64,000 nt of DNA from Elusimicrobium minutum Pei191 (GTDB lineage: Bacteria; Elusimicrobiota; Elusimicrobia; Elusimicrobiales; Elusimicrobiaceae). Of this stretch, positions 51,261 through 60,989 are shown in pieces (position 1 is the stretch's first letter; the number at the start of each line of letters is the position of its first letter). Where the stretch lies: NCBI RefSeq assembly GCF_000020145.1, contig NC_010644.1:620001-684000 (forward strand). The letters are read 5' to 3'. The notes under the pieces were generated by a model that was not told the origin of the DNA, did not search any database, and saw only the letters and a program-made list of their open reading frames with translations. The translations under genes and the position numbers were made by a program.

Positions 51261-52460
51261 TTATTTGGCAAGCGCCGTTAACCCGGGAAGTTCTTTGCCT
51301 TCAACAAACTCCATGCTGGCTCCGCCGCCTGTAGAGCAGTGGCTTAAAAGGTCCGTTTTAATTTTGGCTTTCTTTAAAACGTTAAGGCTGTCTCCGCCGC
51401 CGATGATTGTTGTCGCGCCTAATTTGGTGGCTTCAACCATTGAAGAGGCTATCGCAAAGCTGCCTTTTTCAAAGTTGCTCATTTCAAAAACGCCCACGGG
51501 GCCGTTCCAAAAAATTGTTTTGCATTCCAAAAGTTTTTTGTCAAACAAAGCAATTGTTTTAGGCCCGATATCAAGGCCCATTTGGCCTTCGGGGATATTG
51601 GCGTTTTCGGTTGTCATTACGGGGCTTTCGTTAGAAAACTCTGTTGAGCAAACATGGTCAACTGGAAGAAGTATTTCAACGCCTTTTTCTTTTGCCGTGG
51701 CTAAAATTTTGTTGGCTTCTTCAACTTTATCTTCTTCTAAAAGTGACTTGCCTGTTGTGTAGCCCTGGGCTTTTAAGAACGTATATGCCATACCGCCGCC
51801 GATAACCAAAACGTTAACTTTACTAAGAAGAGTGTTTAAAACCATAATTTTATCAGACACTTTTGCCCCGCCTATAATAGCGGCGAAAGGCCTGTTAGGT
51901 TTTGCTAAAGCGTCGCCAAGGAATTGTACTTCTTTTTGTACTAAGTAGCCGATACCGCCGTTAAGAAATTTGGTAACGGCGCTGGTTGAGGCGTGCGCTC
52001 TGTGTACGGTGCCGAAAGCTTCCTGCACAAAAACTTCGCCGTTTTTAGCAAGCTGCGCGGCAAAAGTTTCATCATTTTTTTCTTCTTCGGGGTGAAAGCG
52101 GAGGTTTTCTAATAAAACTATTTCGCCGTTTTTGGCTTCAGCTATAGTTTTTGCAGCGGGCTCGCCAATACAGTCTGAGGCGAAATGTACTTTAACTCCA
52201 AAAACATTGGCAACTTCAGTTGCTACGGGCGCTAATGAAAATTCGGACGCTACTTTGCCTTTAGGTCTGCCCAAGTGGGACATTAACACAACTTTGCAGT
52301 TGTTATCAAGTAAATATTTTACTGTTTTTTCTGAGGCGACAATACGTTTATTATTGTCAACTTTGCCGTCTTTTAAAGGAACGTTGTAGTCAACGCGGAC
52401 TAAAACTGTTTTGCCTTTAACGTCTAAATCCTGCAGTTTTTTAATATTTTCTAATTGCAT
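51261..52460 (-). CDS. pgk: Phosphoglycerate kinase
   Basis: 399 residues, normal length. N-terminal GKTVLVRVDYNVPLKDGKV is the Pgk signature; LMSHLGRPKGK, LLENLRFHPEEEKND, AFGTVHRAHASTS, GGAKVSDKIMVL, FWNGPVGVFEMSNF and GGGDSLNVL with STGGGASMEF follow. It makes ATP from 1,3-bisphosphoglycerate. gapA, the preceding glycolytic step, lies 0.8 kb upstream on the same strand but an orphan pilin gene and a terminator separate them, splitting the usual gap-pgk pair. AGAGG before the ATG. Confidence 0.97.
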   Translation of the reverse strand: MQLENIKKLQDLDVKGKTVLVRVDYNVPLKDGKVDNNKRIVASEKTVKYLLDNNCKVVLMSHLGRPKGKVASEFSLAPVATEVANVFGVKVHFASDCIGEPAAKTIAEAKNGEIVLLENLRFHPEEEKNDETFAAQLAKNGEVFVQEAFGTVHRAHASTSAVTKFLNGGIGYLVQKEVQFLGDALAKPNRPFAAIIGGAKVSDKIMVLNTLLSKVNVLVIGGGMAYTFLKAQGYTTGKSLLEEDKVEEANKILATAKEKGVEILLPVDHVCSTEFSNESPVMTTENANIPEGQMGLDIGPKTIALFDKKLLECKTIFWNGPVGVFEMSNFEKGSFAIASSMVEATKLGATTIIGGGDSLNVLKKAKIKTDLLSHCSTGGGASMEFVEGKELPGLTALAK

Positions 52461-52641
52461 TTAATTTACCTCTTGATGATTATGTTTGCCTTACCCTTTT
52501 AAAACCAAACAAATAAGAAGGCGATTAACAACTTATCAACCATATTATATCAAAATAGGAAGGGGGAGATTGAAGAGAAAATCTTTTGTATAAGAGCTTG
52601 CAGACAGGCTAGTTTTATTTCTAGTATTGCGTAGCGCATAA

Positions 52642-52678
52642 ACTAAGAGCAGCTATTATTAAAACAGCTGCTCTTAGT
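52642..52678. terminator. Hairpin after the minus-strand pilin
   Basis: ACTAAGAGCAGCT (52642-52654) pairs perfectly with AGCTGCTCTTAGT (52666-52678). It lies 12 bases beyond the pilin stop at 52691. The T-run is weak, so termination efficiency is uncertain. Confidence 0.6.
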
Positions 52679-52690
52679 CTCAAAATTTTG

Positions 52691-53167
52691 TTAGTTTAAA
52701 TCATAGTAAGTTGTTGTGCCGTGGCTTATTCTTGTAGATAATTTGCCGCCCATGGAAAGGCACATTGACTTTGCTTTTTCATTACTTGTTGTGGCGCGGC
52801 ACCACCTTGCGCCGTGATATAAAGGCGTTGTAGGAGCGCCGTGGTCGGTATGAAATTCAAAACTATATCCGTTAAACTTTACCGGAGTGGCCGATACGTA
52901 TCTGCCGGTACCCGACTCAATACCAAATGTAAAGTTTTTAGTAGTGGCGGGGACATCTATGTCTAAATCATCAATACTTTTAGCGTAAAAACCGTTTGCC
53001 AAATAATATCTTTCTTGCGCGTCAACCATTGCTTTTAATATCAACACCGCTTCGGAGGCGCGGGCTCTGTCAACAGCTTTTGTATATTGCGGCAGCGCAA
53101 TAGCGGCAAGTATACCGATAATTAGAACAACCACTAAAAGTTCTATTAAAGTAAATCCTTTTTTCAT
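52691..53167 (-). CDS. Type IV pilin-like prepilin (orphan, between gapA and pgk)
   Basis: 158 residues; AAAAGGG before the ATG. MKKGFTLIELLVVVLIIGIL with Glu5, then ALPQYTKAVDRARASEAVLILKAMVDAQERYYLANGFY. A Cys pair (WCRATTSNEKAKSMCLSMGGK) near the C-terminus matches the D-loop of the 2828 and 42074 pilins (KKLCLSAGGK, KKLCLSLGGK), so these three form a closer subgroup. It is inserted between gapA and pgk, with its own terminator, suggesting movement of a pilin cassette into a glycolytic pair. Confidence 0.88.
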   Translation of the reverse strand: MKKGFTLIELLVVVLIIGILAAIALPQYTKAVDRARASEAVLILKAMVDAQERYYLANGFYAKSIDDLDIDVPATTKNFTFGIESGTGRYVSATPVKFNGYSFEFHTDHGAPTTPLYHGARWCRATTSNEKAKSMCLSMGGKLSTRISHGTTTYYDLN

Positions 53168-53206
53168 ATAACCCTTTTAAATATTTTCTATTTATATAAA
53201 GTATAT

Positions 53207-53239
53207 AAAAAACCGCAGCTTTTGCAACTGCGGTTTTTT
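53207..53239 (-). terminator. Terminator after gapA
   Basis: AAAAAACCGCAG (53207-53218) pairs with CTGCGGTTTTTT (53228-53239). Confidence 0.92.
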
Positions 53240-53274
53240 GTTTAAACCATTTAATTGTTAGGGTTAAAATAAAC

Positions 53275-54336
<1,062 letters not shown>

Positions 54337-54364
54337 CTACAAAATTTGAAGTGACCGCGCTTGC

Positions 54365-55090
54365 TTATCTTCTTTGCAATTTGCCGAGCAATCTTAATAT
54401 TTCCAAATACATCCATATTAAGGTAATAAGCAGGCCGAAAGCGGCATACCATTCCATATATTTAGGCATATTATAACGCGCCGCGTTTTCTATAAAATCA
54501 AAATCCAAAAGCAGGTTGAACGCGGCTATAAGGCAGACAACAACGCTTACGCCTATGCTTAACGGAGTGGCTGATAAATAAAACCAATTGGCGCCAAAAA
54601 GCATCATTATCATTCCTATTATGTAAAACACGGCCACGCCGGCGGTAGCGGCGACTATTACGCTTTTTACCATACTGGTAACTTTTATTATGCGTGTTTT
54701 ATATAAAACAAGCATAATAAAAAACACAGTCATTGAAACGCCTAAAGCCTGGTAAACAATACCCGCGTACTGTTGCGCGTAAGCTAAAGATATTAAACCT
54801 ACCGCGATACCTTGTCCGAAAGCATATATAGGCGCTAACATAGGGGCCGTTCTTTTGTTGAAAATTACAATCATGGCTATTACAAAAGCGCCTATAGATA
54901 TAGGCCAAATCCAGGGTAAAAGCGGTTCCGGCCTTGACCAGCTGAGTAATGCTCCTATAAAACAAATAAAAAGTAATGTGAAAGATTTGTTAACCGCCCC
55001 AGATATTGTCATGGGTTGTGTTGAGGCGGCTTGCATTTCGGCCGCTTTTTTAAACCCTTCTTCATTAAAAATAGGATTGCTTGATTTCAT
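54365..55090 (-). CDS. Bax inhibitor-1/YccA-type membrane protein
   Basis: 241 residues with seven hydrophobic helices; AGAGGAG before the ATG. N-terminal SNPIFNEEGFKKAAEMQAASTQPMTISGAVNKSFTLL is characteristic of the Bax1-I (YetJ/YccA-like) subgroup, as is the C-terminal FDFIENAARYNMPKYMEWYAAFGLLITLIWMYLEILRLL. Some members leak Ca2+ across the membrane; the function here is not established. It is 74 bases upstream of gapA on the same strand. Confidence 0.88.
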   Translation of the reverse strand: MKSSNPIFNEEGFKKAAEMQAASTQPMTISGAVNKSFTLLFICFIGALLSWSRPEPLLPWIWPISIGAFVIAMIVIFNKRTAPMLAPIYAFGQGIAVGLISLAYAQQYAGIVYQALGVSMTVFFIMLVLYKTRIIKVTSMVKSVIVAATAGVAVFYIIGMIMMLFGANWFYLSATPLSIGVSVVVCLIAAFNLLLDFDFIENAARYNMPKYMEWYAAFGLLITLIWMYLEILRLLGKLQRR

Positions 55091-55378
55091 TTATTTCTCC
55101 TCTTTGATATTAAATATTTATTGGCTGCCGATTTTTTCCATGTAAAAATAAGCCAGGCGTAAAAATGGCAGTTATATTTCTTTTATATTGTATCAAATCG
55201 AAAGTTATTTAAAAAACGTAAAGAAACGTTTTTTATGTTTTTTTGCAGGAAATCTTAATATGTTTTATAATCTTGAAAGAGTGTCCTGTAACACATTTGT
55301 AAATTAACATATGAAACATTTGTGAAATTCGGATTTAAATTATGTAGAATTTCTTATAATATTTGACAGGCGGTTCTT

Positions 55379-56503
55379 ATGGATTTAGAAAAAACAAGAG
55401 ATAATTTAAAAAACAATGTTTTCGGGCGGTTTTTTTTATATGTGCTTTCAAAAGGATATGAGCTCGGAACCATAGTTAATAAATTTTTATATGAAAACGG
55501 CTGGCGTAAAAGTTACAGCGTAAACACGCGTGTTGTTTGTGTGGGTAATATTACAGCGGGCGGCACCGGTAAAACCACGGCGGTGCTTCTTGCCGCGCGT
55601 ACTTTGGCTGAGGCGGGTATAAGAACCGCAATAATTTCCCGTGGGTATAAAAGAGATAAAAAAAATAAAAATCCCGTAGTCTTGTTTGACGATGAGCTTG
55701 AAAACAACTGGGTAACCGCCGGCGATGAACCTTTTATGATGAGCCGCGCATTGGCTGACGTAAAAGTGCCCATAGTAATTCACGAGGACAGGCACCTTGC
55801 CGCTACCGAAGCTCTAAAAAGATTTAAAAGCCAGGTTTTACTTCTTGACGACGGGTTTCAGCACTTCCGTTTAAAAAGGGATGCTAACATTGTTCTTATT
55901 GACGCCAGAAATCCTTTTGGAGGGGGGCAGCTGCTCCCGTACGGTACTTTAAGAGAGGGGCTCTCAGGTTTAAAAAGAGCCAATCTTGTTTTATTAACGC
56001 ACAGCAATCAGGCTGACCAGCGTAAAAAAGAAGATATAAAGGACCAGATACGCCTTCAAAACGAGGATATTGAGATTTTGGAAGCAGTGCACCAGCCTGA
56101 GCATTATTTTGATATCTGCAATTCCGTAAAGGTGCCTTTAAACCATTTAAAAGGCGAAGCGGGGGTATTTTCAGCCATAGGAGAACCCGGCGGCTTTGAA
56201 GATACGTTAAAAGATTTGGGACTTAAACTTGTTAAAGTCTGGCGTTATCCCGACCACAGAAGATATACTGAAGAAGATCTTAAAACTTTTGTTGATTTGG
56301 CGGGGGAAAACCCTTTGGTTACCACTTTTAAGGATTTTGTTAAATTTCCGGAAAACTGGCGGGATATTTTAAAGAAAAACGTGTATGTTCTTTCCGTCAG
56401 CATGAAAATAAAAGGTAAAAAAGAATTTGATATTTTTGCCGAAGCGCTATATCCCAAATTTACAAATTTGAATGTTAAAAAGGAAAGCAAAAGCCGCAAA
56501 TAG
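55379..56503 (+). CDS. lpxK: Tetraacyldisaccharide 4'-kinase (lipid A kinase) LpxK
   Basis: 374 residues. Walker A GNITAGGTGKTT (56-67), the DDGFQHFRLKRD catalytic motif, LIDARNPFGGGQLLPYGTLREGL, and VTTFKDFVKFP near the end are diagnostic. A membrane-associated N-terminal helix precedes the P-loop. It phosphorylates the 4' position of lipid A on the inner leaflet, consistent with the kds/lpt genes elsewhere in the window. The two membrane proteins that follow within 20 bases may be in the same operon. Confidence 0.94.
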   Translation: MDLEKTRDNLKNNVFGRFFLYVLSKGYELGTIVNKFLYENGWRKSYSVNTRVVCVGNITAGGTGKTTAVLLAARTLAEAGIRTAIISRGYKRDKKNKNPVVLFDDELENNWVTAGDEPFMMSRALADVKVPIVIHEDRHLAATEALKRFKSQVLLLDDGFQHFRLKRDANIVLIDARNPFGGGQLLPYGTLREGLSGLKRANLVLLTHSNQADQRKKEDIKDQIRLQNEDIEILEAVHQPEHYFDICNSVKVPLNHLKGEAGVFSAIGEPGGFEDTLKDLGLKLVKVWRYPDHRRYTEEDLKTFVDLAGENPLVTTFKDFVKFPENWRDILKKNVYVLSVSMKIKGKKEFDIFAEALYPKFTNLNVKKESKSRK

Positions 56504-56520
56504 CGGAGCTAATATAAAAC

Positions 56521-57837
56521 ATGGTAAACAAAAAAACTGATTTGGTAAATATGTCTTTAGGTTCTTTTTTGGCGTCTTCTTTCAGGACGGCTTTAGCCAG
56601 CTTTTGGGCTGCTTTGGGAGTAAACATTCTAATTGCTTTTATTATCTTTCTGACAATTGTAGCGATATATCTCCTGGCAAGAATGAACCCTCTTATAACA
56701 GCCGGCATAATGGCTTTTTTATACGTTATTATAATTGCCGCAAGGTTTCTTGCTTTTTACCCCATTACGGAAAGCCGTATAATTAAAAAAGAAATGGGTG
56801 TTTTTGCTGCTGTAAATATAGCAGGCTCGAGAGCGGTTTATTTTATTTTGGGCGCTCTTATTATGTCCGTTCCTGTAAGTTTGGTAAGTCTTGCGCTTCA
56901 TTTTGCAGGGGTCACAAGTTATATTCCTGTAATAATAGCGAATATAATTAATTTGTTTTTTCTTTTGTTTTTATCTTTTATGGCCCCCGCAGTGGTTTTG
57001 AGAGAAAAAGGCCCTATAGATTGCTTGAAATACAGTTTTTACCTTGTAAAAGGCAGTTATTTTAAAACTTTGGGGTATATGCTTTTTACCATTTTAGTAG
57101 CTTTTGCTATTTATGCTGTTGTTTATATTCCTGTTATTTTTTCTTCTCTTTCGTTTCACCTTTTACAAAATTATCTTTCCCGGTACATTTTTATAGGAGG
57201 AATTCTTATTGCGGCGGCATCCTTGTTTATTTACGCGTTAACGCTGTTTATTGAAACGTTTTTCTTTTCAGCCCATACGCTTTTATTTTTACATTTAGAA
57301 AAAGGGATATTAAAAGGGCTGGAGCAAGAAAAAGAAGAAAAACTTAATGAAATACAAGCGGCTTTGAGCGCGCCGGCATCTTTACCCGAAGGCATTGATG
57401 ATGATGAGAGTACATTAAGCGGTACGGACAAGTTCTATAAAAGCTTATTTAAGGACGATGTGAATGAAAAAAGCGGGGAGATGCCTACCATCATGGTTGA
57501 TTTTGACACTGACGACCCGGACCAGATTAAACAGATAATACAGGACCGTTTTAAAGAAGCTGAGGAAAATCAAAAACTTGAAGAGGTTTTTGAGGCTACT
57601 ATTCCTCCTTCTGAGGTAAGAGATTTTGATTTAACTATTGAGCATACCGAGTTTTTGCCCGAGCAAAAAGCTAAAAGCGCGGATAAAAAAGGTTATAAAG
57701 ATCCTTTGGAAGAAACAAAAAGAACTGTCGACCCTCTTCCGCCGCCTAAACCTTCGGGCCCTAAACTTAAAGTGGTTAGTATGCCGCCGTTACCGCCTGA
57801 TTTGTTGGATAAAGATAAAAATAAAGGAGAAGAATGA
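56521..57837 (+). CDS. Multi-pass membrane protein with acidic C-terminal tail, unknown
   Basis: 438 residues. About six helices occupy residues 15-265, including FWAALGVNILIAFIIFLTIVA; the segment CLKYSFYLVKGSYFKTLGYMLF is shared in pattern with the next protein (AVKYSYSLVKGFFSSTFGYM). The last ~170 residues are a cytoplasmic-type, highly acidic, Pro-rich tail. The pattern recalls the glycerophosphodiester-phosphodiesterase membrane-domain-like families, but without an enzyme domain. Overlaps the next gene by four bases (ATGA). Function unknown. Confidence 0.7.
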   Translation: MVNKKTDLVNMSLGSFLASSFRTALASFWAALGVNILIAFIIFLTIVAIYLLARMNPLITAGIMAFLYVIIIAARFLAFYPITESRIIKKEMGVFAAVNIAGSRAVYFILGALIMSVPVSLVSLALHFAGVTSYIPVIIANIINLFFLLFLSFMAPAVVLREKGPIDCLKYSFYLVKGSYFKTLGYMLFTILVAFAIYAVVYIPVIFSSLSFHLLQNYLSRYIFIGGILIAAASLFIYALTLFIETFFFSAHTLLFLHLEKGILKGLEQEKEEKLNEIQAALSAPASLPEGIDDDESTLSGTDKFYKSLFKDDVNEKSGEMPTIMVDFDTDDPDQIKQIIQDRFKEAEENQKLEEVFEATIPPSEVRDFDLTIEHTEFLPEQKAKSADKKGYKDPLEETKRTVDPLPPPKPSGPKLKVVSMPPLPPDLLDKDKNKGEE

Positions 57838-58880
57838 TGGATCTTTTGAAAAGGTTTTATGATGCTTTTGATCTTATAAGTGAAAGCGTAAATATTTTTA
57901 TAAAAAATATTTGGAAGCTTTGCTTGTTTCAATTAATTTTATTTGGAGCCGCCTTGGTTGTTTTTGTGCCGTGTTTTATAGCCGCGCTAGCTCTTGTGGC
58001 ATTAAGACTTCCTGGCTTTAATCCCAATATGACGGAAGAAGTTATGGTTCAGATGATAGCGTCCGATCCGGTGCTCATTGTAAGTTTGGTAATATTGTTG
58101 GTTATTACGGCTGCGGGTACTATAGCCGCCGGAGTTATTAAAAAAGCTGCTGTTTCCAGATTTATTGTTTCAAAAATATGCGGTGTTGATATAACAATAA
58201 AAGAGGCGTTTAAACAAAGTTTTTCACGCGCATGGCCTTTGTTTATGTTAACTTTGGTCATAATTCTTTTCTTTGTAACTTTTCTTACGTTGGGCTCTTT
58301 ACTGATTGCTGTTTTTGCAAGTATGGGCTATAACGCGTTAGCGGTTTTTTTCGGATTTATTGTTTTTGCCGCTATAGTGTTTTTAGCTGTTTGCTTTTTG
58401 GTTTACCTGTCCCCGTTAACCGCTGTTGTGGTTATTAAGAAAAAAAATATGTTTGACGCCGTGAAATACAGTTATTCTCTTGTTAAAGGGTTCTTCTCTT
58501 CTACATTCGGTTATATGATTTTGGCGGTTCTTATAAGTTTTGGTTTTAGTATGGCCGCCGGTTTTATTAATATGTTTATACAAGGAATAGGCGCTGTTTT
58601 AATTGCAATATTTAACGGGATAACAGTTTTACAGCTTGTGATTGGTATTTTTATGCTAATTTGCATTGTAGCCGTTAACCTTATCGCGCAAACCTATTCT
58701 GATGTTCCCACCGCTTTGTTATATGTTAACAGAGAGGCTGTTTTAGGGGATAAAAGCGGAGAAATAGCGGATTTGGCGGCCAAGTATCAAGATGAAGAAG
58801 ACGTAAATGTTCTCCCTTCCGATCCTGTGCCTTTTAATAAAACGCCCCGCCCTCCTGAACCCCCTTCACAAGATATATAA
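57834..58880 (+). CDS. Multi-pass membrane protein, paralogue of preceding gene
   Basis: 348 residues; tandem ATGs at 57834/57837 overlap the upstream stop. Six or so helices, with FDAVKYSYSLVKGFFSSTFGYM aligned to the preceding protein's conserved segment. A short acidic, Pro-rich tail ends the protein. Adjacent, co-translated paralogues of different length suggest a heteromeric membrane complex. The link with lpxK (envelope biogenesis) is positional only. Confidence 0.7.
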   Translation: MMDLLKRFYDAFDLISESVNIFIKNIWKLCLFQLILFGAALVVFVPCFIAALALVALRLPGFNPNMTEEVMVQMIASDPVLIVSLVILLVITAAGTIAAGVIKKAAVSRFIVSKICGVDITIKEAFKQSFSRAWPLFMLTLVIILFFVTFLTLGSLLIAVFASMGYNALAVFFGFIVFAAIVFLAVCFLVYLSPLTAVVVIKKKNMFDAVKYSYSLVKGFFSSTFGYMILAVLISFGFSMAAGFINMFIQGIGAVLIAIFNGITVLQLVIGIFMLICIVAVNLIAQTYSDVPTALLYVNREAVLGDKSGEIADLAAKYQDEEDVNVLPSDPVPFNKTPRPPEPPSQDI

Positions 58881-58884
58881 TTTT

Positions 58885-58911
58885 GAACCCCGCTTAAAAG
58901 CGGGGTTTTTC
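58885..58911 (+). terminator. Terminator of the lpxK operon
   Basis: AACCCCGCTT (58886-58895) pairs with AAGCGGGGTT, then T. Confidence 0.92.
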
Positions 58912-59027
58912 ATATTCTATTATGGAAAAAATTGTTTTATTTATATTAGAAATTTTTATGTGTTTTAATTTATAATTTTCCAAGTTTTGTATTATTTAAA
59001 TACCAGTACATATTGTAATTTGCACTA

Positions 59028-59055
59028 TTGTATATTTAATAATAATTATTATAAT
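59028..59055 (+). promoter_or_regulatory. Candidate promoter of the first Cys-rich secreted gene
   Basis: TTGTAT (59028-59033), 16 bases, TATAAT (59050-59055), in an AT-rich gap of 222 bases. A modest match. Confidence 0.35.
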
Positions 59056-59102
59056 ATGAGTATCATATATTTTTGTTTTGAAGAGAATTTAAGGGGTGCT
59101 AT

Positions 59103-60644
59103 ATGAAAAATAAAATTACTGTCGTGTTAGGGGTATTCTTTTGCCTAGCTTGTGATATTTGGGCGGCGGAATCCATGGAAATGGTTACCTATTATCCCAC
59201 GCCTTACGCGTCTTATTCCAATGTTCAGGTTAACGACGCTAAAGTCAATCCTGCGGATGCCGCAGGCGCTAAAGTTAAACTTAAAACAGCAGATATAGGC
59301 GTTTTGCAAGTTAATGAAAATTTAACTTCGGATATTAAAAAAGTACAGGCCCAGGCTACAAAAACAGGTAAAAGCGCCGCAGCGACGGGTACATTGCAAG
59401 TTGAAGGCGAATACCTTAAAATAGCTTCGGGCGGTATACCGCAGGCGCAGGCTGTAAATATAACAAACTCAGCCACGGGCAATGCTTACGCGGCAAATAC
59501 AATTATGTTAGGCACGGGAACAGGGGCTAAGGTATTTCCTTACGCTAAGGCTGCTGTACCGGGCGCTTCCAACATGGTATGGAGGAGTATTACTTATTAT
59601 ATTGACCCTTCGGACCCTTCAAAAGGCAAGGACACCAAAACATTTTTAGTTATTGACCAGGGGGATGTTGCGCCTACAATATGTGTTGACAAAATTGAAA
59701 ATGTAAGGGTTTGGGACGGCGTTGCCAAACACCCGCTTTGTCCTGGTGATAACGGAGTAAGCACGTATTACTGCGGTAAGGATAAACAGTTTGTAGGAAC
59801 GTGTACAAACGTCTTTAAAACCGTTTCCGATGTTGTCCGCTCAAGAGACTCTTTGGGCAATGGTGTGGACACCCTTGACGGAGACAGGGAAAAAAAATAT
59901 GTTTGTTCCGAATCTAAATGGGGGTATGACGTTTACAGGGAAAACGGTAATTTGGTAAGAGATTATGTAGGCTGTGCTTCGAGTTCAGATTCTATAGTTA
60001 TGGCAAGGGATGTTACCTGCTGTGATGACGGTACCTGCCAACATGAATACTCAACTTGGAATACCGTAGCGGACGGCGGAACTCCTTCCGCTGATACTTG
60101 CGACGGCAACAAAAACGCTGAATTTACCTGCGGACAAAACGGAAATTTCCCCAAAACATGTTATGACTTTAACGGGACAAAACAGGTTCCCGTAGGAATA
60201 CCCGTTACTACAGGCACGCTTCTTGCTAATCAATACACAACGCTAAGTAGTCCCAGTTTTGCATCTATGGCCAGTTATCATTCCAAAGGCCAGCCTTATG
60301 ATTTAGAAGAATATGCCATTTACAATACAGATCATACTAAAAACCCATATTTAAAACAATTAGTGGATTTAATCAATGATTATGTATGGTATAAAAATGA
60401 TTTGGATAGGTTTTGCAGCGAATATTGCCAAATAAAAATGGCTAGCCATCCTTCCACGCAAAGAGATAAACACGGTAATCTCGCATGCGGCGATCCAGAA
60501 ATGAAGTTTATCGGTTTTATTGATAAGCGATGGACAAATAATTATGCCACATGGGAATATTCGGGCGTTTTGGTAAGGTGTGAAAGCACTTCCGAAAAAA
60601 GGACCGATCACAAATACAGAACAGTAAAATGCTGTAACAAATAA
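59103..60644 (+). CDS. Secreted Cys-rich protein with conserved N-terminal domain, paralogue A
   Basis: 513 residues; AAGGGG before the ATG. A signal peptide (1-21, ending DIWA) leads to AESMEMVTYYPTPYASYSNV. The first ~190 residues (through FLVIDQG) are nearly identical to the protein at 60990. They are Ala/Thr/Lys-rich and look like a fibre or stalk. From ~195 the sequence diverges completely into a Cys-rich region (CVDKIENVRVW, DVTCCDDGTCQHEYS, DTCDGNKNAEFTC, FCSEYCQIK, CCNK at the end). The constant-stalk, variable-head layout is that of adhesins or tip proteins. I do not recognise a named family. Confidence 0.7.
   Translation: MKNKITVVLGVFFCLACDIWAAESMEMVTYYPTPYASYSNVQVNDAKVNPADAAGAKVKLKTADIGVLQVNENLTSDIKKVQAQATKTGKSAAATGTLQVEGEYLKIASGGIPQAQAVNITNSATGNAYAANTIMLGTGTGAKVFPYAKAAVPGASNMVWRSITYYIDPSDPSKGKDTKTFLVIDQGDVAPTICVDKIENVRVWDGVAKHPLCPGDNGVSTYYCGKDKQFVGTCTNVFKTVSDVVRSRDSLGNGVDTLDGDREKKYVCSESKWGYDVYRENGNLVRDYVGCASSSDSIVMARDVTCCDDGTCQHEYSTWNTVADGGTPSADTCDGNKNAEFTCGQNGNFPKTCYDFNGTKQVPVGIPVTTGTLLANQYTTLSSPSFASMASYHSKGQPYDLEEYAIYNTDHTKNPYLKQLVDLINDYVWYKNDLDRFCSEYCQIKMASHPSTQRDKHGNLACGDPEMKFIGFIDKRWTNNYATWEYSGVLVRCESTSEKRTDHKYRTVKCCNK
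59160..59664 (+). repeat. 505-bp near-identical block shared by two secreted genes
   Basis: Aligns without gaps to 61047-61551. It starts at TGGGCGGCGGAATCCATGGA and ends at the FLVIDQG codons; a stretch of about 210 bases (from ~59396) is essentially identical. Both genes keep the same frame. Confidence 0.9.
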
Positions 60645-60989
60645 ACGGGCGGATAAAGTATTGTTTTGCTTTAGTTGTATAAATAAAATAAGTAATAAGA
60701 AATATAATTATACCCCCCTGCCGTAAGGCGGGGGGTATTTAAATAAATAATAAAAAAATCCCCGCTTTTAGAGAGGAGGGTTTATTAATATGCAATAAAA
60801 AAGCCATTTTTGCGTTTAATATTAGATAATATTTTGATATGATGTCATTAGCTGTAATGTGTAATTTGTAAATTTCACAAAAGAAGGAAAGTTTTTTTAT
60901 TTTAGTTATGCTTATTAATGTTAAAAAACATTTGTATAAAAGTGATTCAAGGTAATAAGTTTTTGATCCTAAGAAAAAGGATAATAAAT
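60645..60989. other. Gap between the secreted paralogues with hairpins
   Basis: A GC-rich hairpin (about 60710-60737: TACCCCCC/GGGGGGTA with a bulge) probably terminates the first gene. A second, degraded terminator-like sequence follows (60768-60782). No gene is seen; an open frame from 60918 into the next gene lacks a ribosome-binding site. Confidence 0.6.

Noticed and set aside
55300-55340. Short direct repeat ACATTTGT upstream of lpxK as an operator or CRISPR-like repeat
   Set aside because: Only two short imperfect copies; no array and no associated genes.
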